DNA from: an uncultured Coriobacteriales bacterium
Lineage (GTDB): Bacteria > Actinomycetota > Coriobacteriia > Coriobacteriales > UMGS124
Direction: 5' to 3'
DNA: 58,488 nucleotides
NCBI GenBank assembly: GCA_902464015.1
Contig: CABQHM010000017.1
Coordinates: 1-58,488 of the forward strand
Shown here: one piece after another, positions 33,224 to 41,653 of the stretch
Layout of the letters: the number at the start of each line of letters is the position of its first letter
Numbering within the stretch: position 1 is the stretch's first letter
Notes under the pieces: model-generated
The model's input: the letters and a program-made list of their open reading frames with translations, nothing else
Database searches by the model: none
Told to the model about the DNA's origin: nothing
Program-made: the position numbers and the translations under genes

Positions 33224-34421
33224 CCCTCAACCTCCCCGCAATCGCCCCGATGAAGTCGCGCGTATTGAGCGTCGTGGGGTTCTCCAGCGTCGTGATGCGT
33301 GCGAGGTCGCCCGTCATCTCGCCAGCCTCGATGGTGTCGATTGTGGCCTTCTCCAGGCGGTTCGCAAAATCCACGAGCTCAGGCAGCCCGTCGAGCTCGC
33401 CGCGCTTGCGCAAGGCACCCGACCAGGCAAAGATGGTGGCTACCGAGTTGGTCGAGGTCTCCTGGCCGGCAAGGTGCTTGTAGTAGTGGCGCTGCACCGT
33501 ACCGTGGGCAGCCTCGTACTCGAAGGTGCCATCGGGGCTCACGAGCACCGAGGTCATCATAGCAAGCGAGCCAAAGGCACTCGACACCATGTCGCTCATA
33601 ACGTCGCCGTCGTAGTTCTTGCAGGCCCAGATGAAGCCGCCTTCGGCCTTCATGACGCGCGCCACGGCGTCGTCGATGAGGGTGTAGAAGTACGTGATGC
33701 CCGCTTCGTCAAAACGAGCCTTGTACTCGGCGTCAAAGATCTCCTGGAAGATATCCTTGAAGCGGTGGTCATACTTCTTGGAAATGGTGTCTTTCGTGGC
33801 GAACCAGACGTCCTGCTTGATGGCAAGCGCGTACTCGAAGCAGCAGTGGGCGAAGCTCTCAATGGAACCATCGAGGTTGTGCATGCCCTGCACCACGCCC
33901 GGCTCCTTGAAGTCGTGCACCAGCTCGCGCGTCTCAGTGCCGTCTTCAGCCGTGTAGACGAGCTCCACCTTGCCAGGGCCGGGAATGCGCATCTCGGCAT
34001 TGCGATAGACGTCGCCGTAGGCATGACGGGCAAGCGTGATGGGCTTAGTCCAGTTGCGCACGCAGGGCTCGATGCCCTTGACCACGATGGGCGTGCGGAA
34101 GACGGTGCCGTCAAGCATGGCGCGGATGGTGCCGTTGGGGCTCTTCCACATCTGCTTGAGGCCGTACTCCTCCACGCGCGCGGCATTGGGCGTGATGGTG
34201 GCGCACTTCACGGCCACACCCAGGCGCTTCGTGGCAAGCGCGGAGTCCACCGTCACCTGGTCGTCGGTCTCATCGCGATGCTTGAGGCCCAGGTCGTAGT
34301 ACTCGCTCTTGAGGTCGACGAAGGGGCAGATGAGCTCATCTTTGATCAGCTGCCAGATGATGCGAGTCATCTCGTCGCCGTCCATCTCAACAAGCGGCGT
34401 GGTCATCTGAATCTTTGCCAT
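33219..34421 (-). CDS. icd: NADP-dependent isocitrate dehydrogenase (eukaryote-like type)
   Basis: 400 aa. It oxidises isocitrate to 2-oxoglutarate and CO2 with NADP+. The sequence matches the eukaryote-like homodimeric class: TTPLVEMDGDEMTRIIW at the N-terminus, CATITPNAARVEEYGLK, the substrate loop SPNGTIRAMLDGTVFR, and NYDGDVMSDMVSSAFGSL with the metal aspartates; FEYEAAHGTVQRHYY carries the NADP-contacting His. The ATG follows AAGGAG. In an anaerobe it probably supplies 2-oxoglutarate for glutamate synthesis. No other TCA gene is in the window. Confidence 0.95.
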   Translation of the reverse strand: MAKIQMTTPLVEMDGDEMTRIIWQLIKDELICPFVDLKSEYYDLGLKHRDETDDQVTVDSALATKRLGVAVKCATITPNAARVEEYGLKQMWKSPNGTIRAMLDGTVFRTPIVVKGIEPCVRNWTKPITLARHAYGDVYRNAEMRIPGPGKVELVYTAEDGTETRELVHDFKEPGVVQGMHNLDGSIESFAHCCFEYALAIKQDVWFATKDTISKKYDHRFKDIFQEIFDAEYKARFDEAGITYFYTLIDDAVARVMKAEGGFIWACKNYDGDVMSDMVSSAFGSLAMMTSVLVSPDGTFEYEAAHGTVQRHYYKHLAGQETSTNSVATIFAWSGALRKRGELDGLPELVDFANRLEKATIDTIEAGEMTGDLARITTLENPTTLNTRDFIGAIAGRLRG

Positions 34422-34555
34422 GCGAGGTCTCCTTCCAGGTGCTCAATCAGTGACGGACACCATGATACGACCCCGCACGTCCTTCTCAAGGCGCAAATAC
34501 GACGCGTCACCTGGTAGAAACCAAGCACCACAGCGACTTCGCACCCCGCACGCAA

Positions 34556-34586
34556 AAGGGCCCGGGGATTCTCTCCTCGGGCCCTT
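34556..34586 (-). terminator. Terminator downstream of the TRAP permease gene
   Basis: AGGGCCCGGGGA pairs with TCCTCGGGCCCT (one mismatch). The AAAA to its left reads as a short T tract on the minus strand. It lies 34 bases past the permease stop. Confidence 0.7.
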
Positions 34587-34619
34587 CTCAGTCAAACGTC
34601 CAGCTTGTTGCAAACGTAC

Positions 34620-36641
34620 CTATGCTGCAGGCAAAGCTTCCTTCTTCTTTGCCGTGAGATACTGGAAGGCAACGACAGCCACGGCAACGACGATACCGAC
34701 GACGTCGCTTGCAATACCGGGAATCATGGCGCACAAGCCACCCACAACAAGGGCGATACGCAGCACGGGGTTAATCTTCTTGAAGAGGTGGCCGTTGAGG
34801 GCCGCCGCGATGCAGAAGAGGCCGAGCAGGGCCGTGACGCACACGAGCGCCATCTCAAACACCGATGCATCGCCCTCGAAGAGCATAATCGGGTTGAAAG
34901 CAAAGATGTAGGGCACGATGAAGGCCGCAATGGCAAGCTTCGTGGCGTTGACGGCGGTCTTCATCGGCTTGGACTTGGCGATTGCGCTGCCGGCGTAGGC
35001 GGCCAAAGCCACAGGCGGCGTGATGTCGGCCACGATGCCGAAGTAGAAGACGAAGAAGTGCGCGGCAATCACGGGGATGCCCAGCTGAATGAGGATGGGC
35101 GCGCACGTGGAGGCCATGATGCAATAGTTGGCCGTGGTGGGAACACCCATGCCCAGAACGATGCAGCACACCATGGTGAGCAGCAGACCCAGGATGGTGG
35201 CGTCGCCGGCGATGGCGACGATGCCGTTGATGAGCACGGAGGCAAGACCGGTCAGCGTGATGCAGCCAGCGATAAGGCCGGCCATGGCGCAGGCAACGCC
35301 CACTGACACGGCGCTCTTGGCACCGGCCTGGAAGGCCTCAAAGGCCTGCTTCAAGGCAAACATCGTGGTCTCGGCAAACACCTGGCAAATCGTCTGGCCC
35401 TCTTCGCGCTCATGCAGGTTGTTCAGGAAGAAATTGACATACCCGATGAGGAAAGCGGCGAAGATGGAGATGGCGGCAGACCAAGCCATGGTGCGGGCAC
35501 CCGACGCGACGAGCCACACGAGCAGCACAAGCGGCAGCAGCAGGTAGCAGTTCTTGCCCAGATAGCGCCACGTGGGCAGGTCCTCGCGCGAAAGGCCCTT
35601 GAGCCCGAGCTTCTTGGCCTCGAGGTGCACGGTGATGAAGATGCCGGCGAAGTACAGCACGGCGGGCAGGATGGCCTTGGCAGCCACGTCGATGTAGGGA
35701 ATGCCCATGTACTCGGCCATGAGGAACGCCGCCGCGCCCATGATGGGGGGCATGATCTGGCCACCGGTGGAAGATGCTGCCTCAACGGCGCCGGCGAACT
35801 CAGGCTTGAAGCCGGTCTTCTTCATCATGGGGATGGTGACGGAGCCCGTGGTGACGGTGTTGCCCACCGAGGAGCCGCTCACCATGCCACACAGGGCGCT
35901 CGAGATGACGGCCACCTTTGCAGGGCCGCCGCTCGACCAGCCGGCCAGGCGGTTTGCCAGGGAGATGAAGAAGTTGGCGATGCCCGTACGCTCCAGGAAC
36001 GCGCCGAAAATAATGAAAAGCACGATGTAGGTGTAGCACACGTTGATGGGTGTGCCGATGACGCCGTTCACGCTGTAGAACAGGCGGGAGATGATGTACT
36101 GGAACATCTTGAACGGGTCGGAGTTGTAGCCGCTGCGCCAAACCACGACGTAGATGAGCAGGGCGGCAACCACGATGAGAATCGGGATACCCACGCAACG
36201 ACGGCACAGCTCGAACAGCACAAGGATGCCCACGACGCCCATCACGATGAGCGGCAGGTCGATGCGGTTGTTCATCATAATGATGTCGTAGGCGTTGAAC
36301 GCAAAGTAGAAGAACGAGCCTGCGCCCAGCACCATGAGAACGATGTCGTACCACGGGATGCGGTTGGGCTTGACGTGGTGCTTGTCAGCCGGGTAAATCA
36401 AAAAGCCGATGATGATGATGCAACCCAGGAACAACGACAGGCGCGTCTCAGGCAACACGGTGCTGAAGAGCGTCATGTACAGGCAGTACACCGAGAATGC
36501 CGCCATGATGCAGCCGACAATGGTCTTGGGGATGCCCTGCCACACGCGTGTATTCGACTCACGGTCGTACTTCTTCATCACCGCGTCGACATCAGTCTGC
36601 ATTTCCTCGGCAGGAAGGGCGGTCTGGCTGGAATCTGCCAC
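34620..36641 (-). CDS. TRAP transporter permease, fused DctQM type
   Basis: 673 aa, a membrane protein with many helices that fuses the small (DctQ-like, first ~180 residues) and large (DctM-like) TRAP subunits, as is usual for TAXI-TRAP systems. The N-terminal part is polar (VADSSQTALPAEEMQTDVDA), then helices start at TIVGCIMAAFSVYCLYM. The DctM part contains SGSSVGNTVTTGSVTIPMM and STGGQIMPPIMGAAAFLMAE, and the repeat region GMGVPTTANYCIMAS. The start is a GTG at 36641 with GGAGGTG 7 bases upstream. The solute-binding gene lies just upstream. The substrate is not predictable; C4-dicarboxylates or amino acids are known for relatives. Confidence 0.93.
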   Translation of the reverse strand: MADSSQTALPAEEMQTDVDAVMKKYDRESNTRVWQGIPKTIVGCIMAAFSVYCLYMTLFSTVLPETRLSLFLGCIIIIGFLIYPADKHHVKPNRIPWYDIVLMVLGAGSFFYFAFNAYDIIMMNNRIDLPLIVMGVVGILVLFELCRRCVGIPILIVVAALLIYVVVWRSGYNSDPFKMFQYIISRLFYSVNGVIGTPINVCYTYIVLFIIFGAFLERTGIANFFISLANRLAGWSSGGPAKVAVISSALCGMVSGSSVGNTVTTGSVTIPMMKKTGFKPEFAGAVEAASSTGGQIMPPIMGAAAFLMAEYMGIPYIDVAAKAILPAVLYFAGIFITVHLEAKKLGLKGLSREDLPTWRYLGKNCYLLLPLVLLVWLVASGARTMAWSAAISIFAAFLIGYVNFFLNNLHEREEGQTICQVFAETTMFALKQAFEAFQAGAKSAVSVGVACAMAGLIAGCITLTGLASVLINGIVAIAGDATILGLLLTMVCCIVLGMGVPTTANYCIMASTCAPILIQLGIPVIAAHFFVFYFGIVADITPPVALAAYAGSAIAKSKPMKTAVNATKLAIAAFIVPYIFAFNPIMLFEGDASVFEMALVCVTALLGLFCIAAALNGHLFKKINPVLRIALVVGGLCAMIPGIASDVVGIVVAVAVVAFQYLTAKKKEALPAA

Positions 36642-36690
36642 TTGTTTACACCTCCAAGAGCGTGAAAACGGATAGGTCATAAAACGCAAG

Positions 36691-36728
36691 GGAAGTCGCC
36701 GCAGTCAGAGGCGACCGCAGCGACTTCC
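36691..36728 (-). terminator. Hairpin between the TAXI binding protein and permease genes
   Basis: GGAAGTCGC/GCGACTTCC (36691-36699/36720-36728) with a G+C-rich inner loop; the tail on the minus strand is CTTGCGTTTTA. It may act as an attenuator that makes the binding protein more abundant than the permease. Confidence 0.55.
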
Positions 36729-36762
36729 GATTGTAACGCAAGGAGAATTGGGAGAAGGCGAA

Positions 36763-37821
36763 TTACTTCGTCTCTACCTCGAAGCCCTTCTCCTTGAAGT
36801 ACTTTGCTGCGCCAGGGTGATACGGCACGGACGTGATGGAGGCGCCGTTCTCAACGCTGAGCTCGGCGTACTTGGCATGGCTGTCGGTGAGGTCGGCAGC
36901 GTTGTCGAAGATGTCGGCGCACAGCGTGTAAATGGCATCCTCGGAAACCGTGTCGGCGGCGATAATGACTGCGCTCACAGCGACAGTGGTGACGTCCTCA
37001 TCGACGCCCGCATAGGTGCCAGCCGGGATGGTGGCAGCCTGGTAGTACTCAGAGGTCTCGAGCAGGCCGGAGACGTGCTCCTCGTCCAGGGAGACGAGAT
37101 AAGCGGTCTTGGACGTGGAGAGGTCGGTGATGGCCGTGGTGGGAGCACCGGCGACGATGAAGGCGGCATCGATCTTGCCGTCCTTGAGGGCGTCGGCGGA
37201 GTCACCGAACGACTGGTAGGTGGGCGTGATGTCGTCCTCGGTGAGGCCGTAGGCGCCCAGGACGTCGATGGCGTTGAAGTACACGCCCGAGCCGGCGGAA
37301 CCGATGGAGACGTTCTTGCCCTTGAGGTCGGCGACGGTCTTAATCTCGGGGTCGCAGGTGACGATCTGGACGGTCTCCTGGTAAAGGGCGGCAACCGTGG
37401 AGAAGCAGTCGACGGCGCCATCCTTGGCGAAGAGATTCGTGCCGGCGTAGGCGTAAGCCATAACGTCGGACTGGCAGAAGGCGAGCTCGGCGTCGCCGTC
37501 CTCGATGGCGATGACGTTGGCCTGCGAGCCGTTGCCCACGAGGGCCGTCACCTTGATGTCGGTGTTGTTGGTGGCATGCTGGGAGATGACGGAGCCGAAG
37601 GCATAGTAGGTGCCCGACTCGCCACCGGTGATGAAGCGCAGGTCGGCGGTCTTGTCGCCAGAGGCCTTGATGTCAGTGTCGGCAGCCTCGGTCTTGGCGG
37701 CGTCGTCGGTCTTCTCCTCGGTCTTGGCGGGCTCGGCGGTCTCACCGCAACCGGCAAGGACGAGCGACATGCCGGCGACACCGGCCAGGGCGAGGAACTC
37801 TTTCCTGGAAACCTTCTTCAT
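36763..37821 (-). CDS. TAXI-family TRAP solute-binding lipoprotein
   Basis: 352 aa. The signal sequence has a twin-arginine-like SRKEFLALAG and a lipobox LVLAGC, so the mature protein is a lipid-anchored binding protein. A Lys/Glu/Asp/Thr-rich linker follows to ~residue 58. The TAXI domain then begins with LRFITGGESGTYYAFGSVI and continues with ALVGNGSQANVIAIEDGDAE, FCQSDVMAYAY, LKGKNVSIGSAGSGVY and LKDGKIDAAFIVAGAPT. The ATG follows AAAGGAG. It is the first gene of the pair with the fused permease, in a divergent arrangement with an AEC-type carrier. Confidence 0.94.
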   Translation of the reverse strand: MKKVSRKEFLALAGVAGMSLVLAGCGETAEPAKTEEKTDDAAKTEAADTDIKASGDKTADLRFITGGESGTYYAFGSVISQHATNNTDIKVTALVGNGSQANVIAIEDGDAELAFCQSDVMAYAYAGTNLFAKDGAVDCFSTVAALYQETVQIVTCDPEIKTVADLKGKNVSIGSAGSGVYFNAIDVLGAYGLTEDDITPTYQSFGDSADALKDGKIDAAFIVAGAPTTAITDLSTSKTAYLVSLDEEHVSGLLETSEYYQAATIPAGTYAGVDEDVTTVAVSAVIIAADTVSEDAIYTLCADIFDNAADLTDSHAKYAELSVENGASITSVPYHPGAAKYFKEKGFEVETK

Positions 37822-37964
37822 CTTGAGCGCTCCTTTTCATAATGTTTGGAATGCCAACGAGAATAGACGGACTCGTACGGCAGCACATGAAACCATATGA
37901 CCTTGCTCATTGTTGTGCGCTGTCTGGATGCAAGTTTATGAGAAAAGACCGCCGCTGACATCAC

Positions 37965-37983
37965 CGTTAATGCATTTTTAACG
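37965..37983. promoter_or_regulatory. Inverted repeat in the TAXI/AEC divergent region
   Basis: CGTTAA and TTAACG with a 7-base spacer, the same spacer as the dyad upstream of fdhA. It shares CCGTTAATG with that site. A perfect palindrome GTGCATGCAC lies at 38041-38050. Candidate operators for the divergent transporters. Confidence 0.4.
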
Positions 37984-38102
37984 CTCCAATACTCTATTTG
38001 TGCCGTTCACATGGCTTTTTGCATCCTTTTGCCCGCCAAAGTGCATGCACTGTGAAGCTTTCTTACACTTAGGCGCCCACCACAACATCGAAAGGCTCCC
38101 GC

Positions 38103-39038
38103 GTGAACACGGACACCCTCGGCATCTTCACTCAGATGGTCGTGCTCTTCCTCATCATCGGCACAGGATACGGCTGCAAGAAAGCGCACCTCACAACGGC
38201 AGCTTTTGACAAAGGCCTCTCCAACCTGGTGCTGTCGGTCACGCTTCCCGCCATGATCGTGGGGTCGGTGCTCAACTCCACCCAGCTGCCCGGCCGCACG
38301 GACATCGTGGCGGCCTTCCTCTACTCATGCGTGGCTTATGCACTCATGATTGTGGTCGCCCTGGTTGTCACCGCCCTTATGCGCGCACCCATCGGCAAGC
38401 GCGGTGTCCTGCGCTTCATGATGGTGTTCGGAAACGTCGGGTTCCTAGGCTTCCCTGTCATCTCGGCAATCTGGGGCAGCGACGCGCTCATCTACGCCGC
38501 CATCTTCAACCTGCCCTTTAACTTCCTGTGCTTCACGGTGGGCGCCTGGTTCATCGCCAGCGACGCACAGGGCCAGGGCATGGAGAAAGTCACGTGGCGC
38601 ACCTTTTGCACGCCCACTATCCTGTCATGCTGCGTGGCCATCGTGCTGGCGCTTCTGGGCATCCACAACGTGCCCGTGATCGGCTCGGCGCTCGACACGC
38701 TCGGCGCCATGACCACGCCGGCCGCCCTGCTCGTCGTGGGATCGCAGCTGGGCAACCTTGCCCCGCGCGAGCTTGTGGGAGACGCGCGTCTGTGGGCCAG
38801 CTGCGCGGCCAGGCTCGTGCTCATGCCCCTGCTCAACTGGGTTGTGCTCAGCCTCATTGTGGACGACCCGCTCATCTTGGGCATCCTCGTGGTCACCACG
38901 GCCATGCCCGTGGCAAACGTGGGCACGATGCTGTGTCAGAAATACGACGCCGACACCCCCACCGTACTGCGCGGCACCTTCTGGACCACGCTGCTGTCGC
39001 TTGTGACCATCCCCGTGCTCGTGCTTGTGATGGGCTAA
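38103..39038 (+). CDS. AEC family (auxin efflux carrier-like) transporter
   Basis: 311 aa with about ten hydrophobic helices. The N-terminal half includes FTQMVVLFLIIGTGYGCKKA and FDKGLSNLVLSVTLPAMIVG, and VFGNVGFLGFPVISAIWG contains the conserved Asn/Gly-rich break. The C-terminal repeat has GILVVTTAMPVANVGTMLC. Bacterial AEC proteins move malate, malonate or other organic acids; the substrate here is unknown. The start is a GTG at 38103 with AAAGG upstream. It is divergent from the TAXI-TRAP pair, so the two may share regulation in organic-acid transport. Confidence 0.88.
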   Translation: MNTDTLGIFTQMVVLFLIIGTGYGCKKAHLTTAAFDKGLSNLVLSVTLPAMIVGSVLNSTQLPGRTDIVAAFLYSCVAYALMIVVALVVTALMRAPIGKRGVLRFMMVFGNVGFLGFPVISAIWGSDALIYAAIFNLPFNFLCFTVGAWFIASDAQGQGMEKVTWRTFCTPTILSCCVAIVLALLGIHNVPVIGSALDTLGAMTTPAALLVVGSQLGNLAPRELVGDARLWASCAARLVLMPLLNWVVLSLIVDDPLILGILVVTTAMPVANVGTMLCQKYDADTPTVLRGTFWTTLLSLVTIPVLVLVMG

Positions 39039-39123
39039 CGAGCCGTCTCTGTCTGCCGCCAGCAAATGGCACAGCTTTCAAGGCGCGAAATCTTGAAAAT
39101 ACTACTTTGATGTTGTATCCTTA

Positions 39124-39149
39124 TTGAGATTAATTACTAATTATCTCAA
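39124..39149 (+). promoter_or_regulatory. Fur/PerR-box-like inverted repeat upstream of the Fur-family gene
   Basis: TTGAGAT and ATCTCAA flank a 12-base AT-rich centre; the inner part GATTAATTACTAATTATC resembles a Fur/PerR box. It ends 20 bases before the start of the Fur-family gene, so autoregulation is likely. Confidence 0.65.
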
Positions 39150-39169
39150 GCGGCTTTCCGGGAGGACGT

Positions 39170-39562
39170 ATGCCAGCAAGAAACACTGTACAGCGCAGCG
39201 TCATCGAGGCCGAGCTGCGACACTTGGCGAACCACCCCACCGTCGACGAGGTGTACGCCGCCGTGCACGAGGAACACCCCAGCATCAGCAAAGCAACGGT
39301 GTATCGCACGCTCAACATGCTCTCCGACGAGGGCGCCATCAGCCGTGTGAAAATCAACAACGGCGCCGACCACTTCGATCACACCGCATTCTTCCACTAT
39401 CACGTGCGGTGCCTGGGGTGCGGCAAAGTCGACGACGTCATGATTCCCATACTCGCAGGCATCGAGGAGACCGCCAGCGCCGCCAGCGGCTACCGCGTGG
39501 TGAGCCATACCCTGCAGTTTGACGGCTACTGCCCCGCCTGCCAGGAAAAAGAACAGGATTAA
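39170..39562 (+). CDS. Fur-family transcriptional regulator
   Basis: 130 aa; ATG with GGAGG. N-terminal winged helix (PTVDEVYAAVHEEHPSISKA, TVYRTLNMLSDEGAISRV) and a C-terminal dimer/metal domain with HYHVRCLGCGKVDDV and YCPACQEKEQD, giving the two CxxC pairs of the structural zinc site. Size and motif order fit the PerR/Fur group; I cannot decide between iron and peroxide sensing. A strong dyad sits in its promoter. Downstream is a multi-arm RNA structure and then a MoaE-like gene on the opposite strand. Confidence 0.9.
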   Translation: MPARNTVQRSVIEAELRHLANHPTVDEVYAAVHEEHPSISKATVYRTLNMLSDEGAISRVKINNGADHFDHTAFFHYHVRCLGCGKVDDVMIPILAGIEETASAASGYRVVSHTLQFDGYCPACQEKEQD

Positions 39563-39574
39563 CGAGCGCTTGAG

Positions 39575-39651
39575 GGAAGGAGGGTATCCTACGCCTGCCC
39601 AAGTCCTCGTACCGAGGGCAGCGGGGGGCAGGCTTCGGAAACCCTCCTTCC
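39575..39651. other. Three-tier nested hairpin between the Fur-family and MoaE-like genes
   Basis: Outer arms GGAAGGAGGGT (39575-39585) and ACCCTCCTTCC (39641-39651). Middle arms GCCTGCCC (39593-39600) and GGGCAGGC (39626-39633). Inner hairpin CCTCG-TAC-CGAGG (39605-39617). All three are perfect. There is no T tract, so it is not a textbook terminator, though it sits between convergent genes. It could be a strong 3'-end structure or a small structured RNA. Confidence 0.6.
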
Positions 39652-39714
39652 ACGCACGTCTGTCCTGTAAGAAGGGCTTTATTAAGGAGCACAGCGGACG
39701 AGGTTCTGCATCAC

Positions 39715-40110
39715 TTACGCGTAGATCTCTTTTTCTACGACGAGGTCGTTCTTAATCTTCCCCACCAGCTTGTTGAGTGCGTCGATGCAGCGCGGGCGGA
39801 TGTCGGCGCCGATCATGACGTACATGATGGAGTCACCCACGTTGAGGGCGCCCTCGTTGAGCCACGTGCGCACATAGTAGACGCCAGGCCAGGTGAGGGC
39901 CTCCTTCTCAGCGGCGGCCACGCCCTCGGCATCGTAGGAGAACTCAACCTGGGCGACCTCGCCCAGGCCCTCAACACCCTCGCGCACCTGCTGCTTGGGC
40001 GTGATGCGCACCACGCCGTTGTGCGTAAGGAACATGCCGCACTGGGCAGCCTTGGGGTCGGCCTTGGCCTCTTTGAGCCAGGCATCCATCGAAGGTTCGG
40101 GCTTTGCCAT
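39715..40110 (-). CDS. MoaE-like molybdopterin biosynthesis protein
   Basis: 131 aa. The C-terminal part (VGDSIMYVMIGADIRPRCID, then ALNKLVGKIKNDLVVEKEIY) resembles the end of MoaE, the large subunit of molybdopterin synthase, and EALTWPGVYYVRTWLNEGAL sits where MoaE has its core strands. The canonical MoaE motifs are weak, so it may be a divergent homologue with another role. The ATG at 40110 is 8 bases after AAAGGGAG; an ATG two codons upstream is too close. No moaD, moeA or mobA is nearby. A molybdenum cofactor role would fit the formate dehydrogenase of this window. Confidence 0.6.
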   Translation of the reverse strand: MAKPEPSMDAWLKEAKADPKAAQCGMFLTHNGVVRITPKQQVREGVEGLGEVAQVEFSYDAEGVAAAEKEALTWPGVYYVRTWLNEGALNVGDSIMYVMIGADIRPRCIDALNKLVGKIKNDLVVEKEIYA

Positions 40111-40152
40111 ATCCATACTCCCTTTGGTCTCATGCACACTTGACGGTTATCA

Positions 40153-40187
40153 AAAACGCCGCCTGACATTGTACCCGTCAGACGGCG
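40153..40187 (-). terminator. Terminator upstream of the MoaE-like gene
   Basis: CGCCGCCTGAC and GTCAGACGGCG (40157-40167/40177-40187, one mismatch), followed on the minus strand by TTTTTGAT. It would stop transcripts from the HEAT-repeat gene. A second hairpin, CATTCAGC/GCTGAATG with GCGG/CCGC inside (40261-40305), lies just past that gene's stop. Confidence 0.75.
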
Positions 40188-40310
40188 CAAAAGAAGCGCA
40201 CATGCAAAACTGAAGGTCAACGCAACCCGAGTATGAATCCGCACAGGGGACCACACCGCACATTCAGCTCGATAGCGGCACGTGCGTGCAGGACCGCGCT
40301 GAATGCCCTT

Positions 40311-41276
40311 CTACTCGAACGTGGCAAGCGCCTGCGTCACGAGGGGGGCCAAGACATCGGGAAACGCGCAGGCAGAGGCGTCGAAAGCTAAAAGGGCCGC
40401 ATGGGCCCTGTCGTCATGGATGCGTGCAAGGCTCTCCACCGCATAGCGAGCCCCCCACTCGGCCTCGCCGGCAAGGGCGCCCTCGAGCACCGCCTGCACC
40501 TGGTCACGCGAAGCGCTCTGCGCCCCGCAAGCAAAGCCGAGGGCCCACACCGCTGTGGAAGAAACATCCAAGTCAGAGTCGGTAGAACAAACTAGCAGGG
40601 CAGACAGCACGCGCTCCCCCACACCCTCGTTACGCTCGCAGCGGCGGGCAAGAGCGTCGAGCGCCGACACTTTCACGAGTGTGTCCTCCCCTGCCTGAGA
40701 CAGGCGCTCAAGCAGCAGCTTCTCGCCAGCCTCGTCGTCGGTGGCAGCCAAAGCGGCGCAGGCGTTTGCGCGCACACGGACAACATCGTCTTCAAGAAGC
40801 ACGGTGAGGGCATCGGTCGCACGGATGTCGCGCAGCGTGCCCAGCACGGCGGCGGCATCGGCACGCACGCCATCGTCAGGATCGAACGCCATGACGGCGA
40901 TGGGTGTAAAGAGCTCGGCGCGCTGCACATCGGTCAGTCCCGCATGGGCCACCACGTTGGCAAGGCCCCACAGCACACCTGCACGCACACCAGCGCACTC
41001 GTCATGGCGGTGGGACAAAAGCGCGCCCACACACGCAGCGTCGGCCTCGCGCGCAAGCGCCTGGCAGGCAAGGGCACGCACACCCTCCTCAGCATCTTCC
41101 AACGCGCGGCAGAGCAGCTCGGTCGCGACCGAGCTCTTGATGCGCCCCAGGGCCACGACGGCACTCTTGCGCACGCGTGCATCGGAATCGGTCAGCATGG
41201 GCTCCAAAGAGCGCGCTCGCTCGTCAGGCGTGCGGCCGTCGTCTGGGCGCACCGCTGTTTCATCAGTCTCGGCCAT
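40311..41276 (-). CDS. HEAT-repeat protein
   Basis: 321 aa built from about eight degenerate HEAT repeats of ~35 residues, with the usual 'D..VR..A...L' spacing: DSDARVRKSAVVALGRI; DAEEGVRALACQALARE; DPDDGVRADAAAVLGTL; EDDVVRVRANACAALAAT. No signal peptide, helix anchor or catalytic motif is visible, so it is probably a cytosolic scaffold. Partner unknown. It is flanked by hairpins on both sides, with repeat modules between it and clpB. Composition is Ala/Asp/Glu-rich. Confidence 0.85.
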   Translation of the reverse strand: MAETDETAVRPDDGRTPDERARSLEPMLTDSDARVRKSAVVALGRIKSSVATELLCRALEDAEEGVRALACQALAREADAACVGALLSHRHDECAGVRAGVLWGLANVVAHAGLTDVQRAELFTPIAVMAFDPDDGVRADAAAVLGTLRDIRATDALTVLLEDDVVRVRANACAALAATDDEAGEKLLLERLSQAGEDTLVKVSALDALARRCERNEGVGERVLSALLVCSTDSDLDVSSTAVWALGFACGAQSASRDQVQAVLEGALAGEAEWGARYAVESLARIHDDRAHAALLAFDASACAFPDVLAPLVTQALATFE

Positions 41277-41393
41277 GGGGCCCCTTTCCGTACGTCAAAG
41301 TCATACCCATGCACCATACCAAAGCGGGGCGCCGCCCGCACACTCCCAAGCAGCGCCCCGCAATCTATCTCTCAAACACCGCACTTAAAAGCG

Positions 41394-41424
41394 CAGGTTC
41401 TGTATCCTCTAAAACGCAGGTTCT
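41394..41424 (+). repeat. 31-bp border/spacer repeat preceding module A
   Basis: CAGGTTCTGTATCCTCTAAA followed by ACGCAGGTTCT. The same 31 bases recur with one change at 41542-41572, between modules A and B. It carries two copies of AGGTTCT. Confidence 0.75.
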
Positions 41425-41549
41425 GGCCTGCAAGGCGCGCGATGCCGACGTGCACGGTGCGGGCCTTTGGCCTACTGGAGTACTCTAGGCATCGCGCATG
41501 GAGCGTTCTTCGCGACAAGTCCCGTGGAGAACGCAGCAGGCCAGGTTCT
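41418..41549 (+). repeat. Dispersed hairpin repeat module A
   Basis: Borders AGGTTCT on both sides. Outer stem TGGCCTGC/GCAGGCCA (41424-41431/41536-41543), 8 bp perfect. Inner stem GCGCGATGCC/GGCATCGCGC (41437-41446/41488-41497), 10 bp perfect. Internal loop AAGGC on the 5' side and GAACGCA on the 3' side. The apical part holds GGTGCGGGCCTTTGGCC and TACTGGAGTAC. A 30-base insertion after the inner stem (ATGGAGCG to GTCCCGTGGA) is shared with module D. Confidence 0.8.
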
Positions 41550-41565
41550 GCATCCTCTAAAACGC

Positions 41566-41645
41566 AGGTTCTCAGGCGCAAGGCGCACGGAGCCGATGTG
41601 TACTGGAGTACATGAGGCTCCGTGGAACGCAGCGCCTGAGGTTCT
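41566..41645 (+). repeat. Dispersed hairpin repeat module B (shortest complete copy)
   Basis: AGGTTCT borders. Outer stem CTCAGGCGC/GCGCCTGAG (41571-41579/41632-41640), 9 bp. Inner stem CACGGAGCC/GGCTCCGTG (41586-41594/41616-41624), 9 bp. Apical TGTAC-TGGA-GTACA. The internal loop is AAGGCG opposite GAACGCA. The stems differ from those of modules A, C, D and E yet pair perfectly. It ends 9 bases before the clpB stop codon. Confidence 0.85.
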
Positions 41646-41653
41646 ACGTCGCT

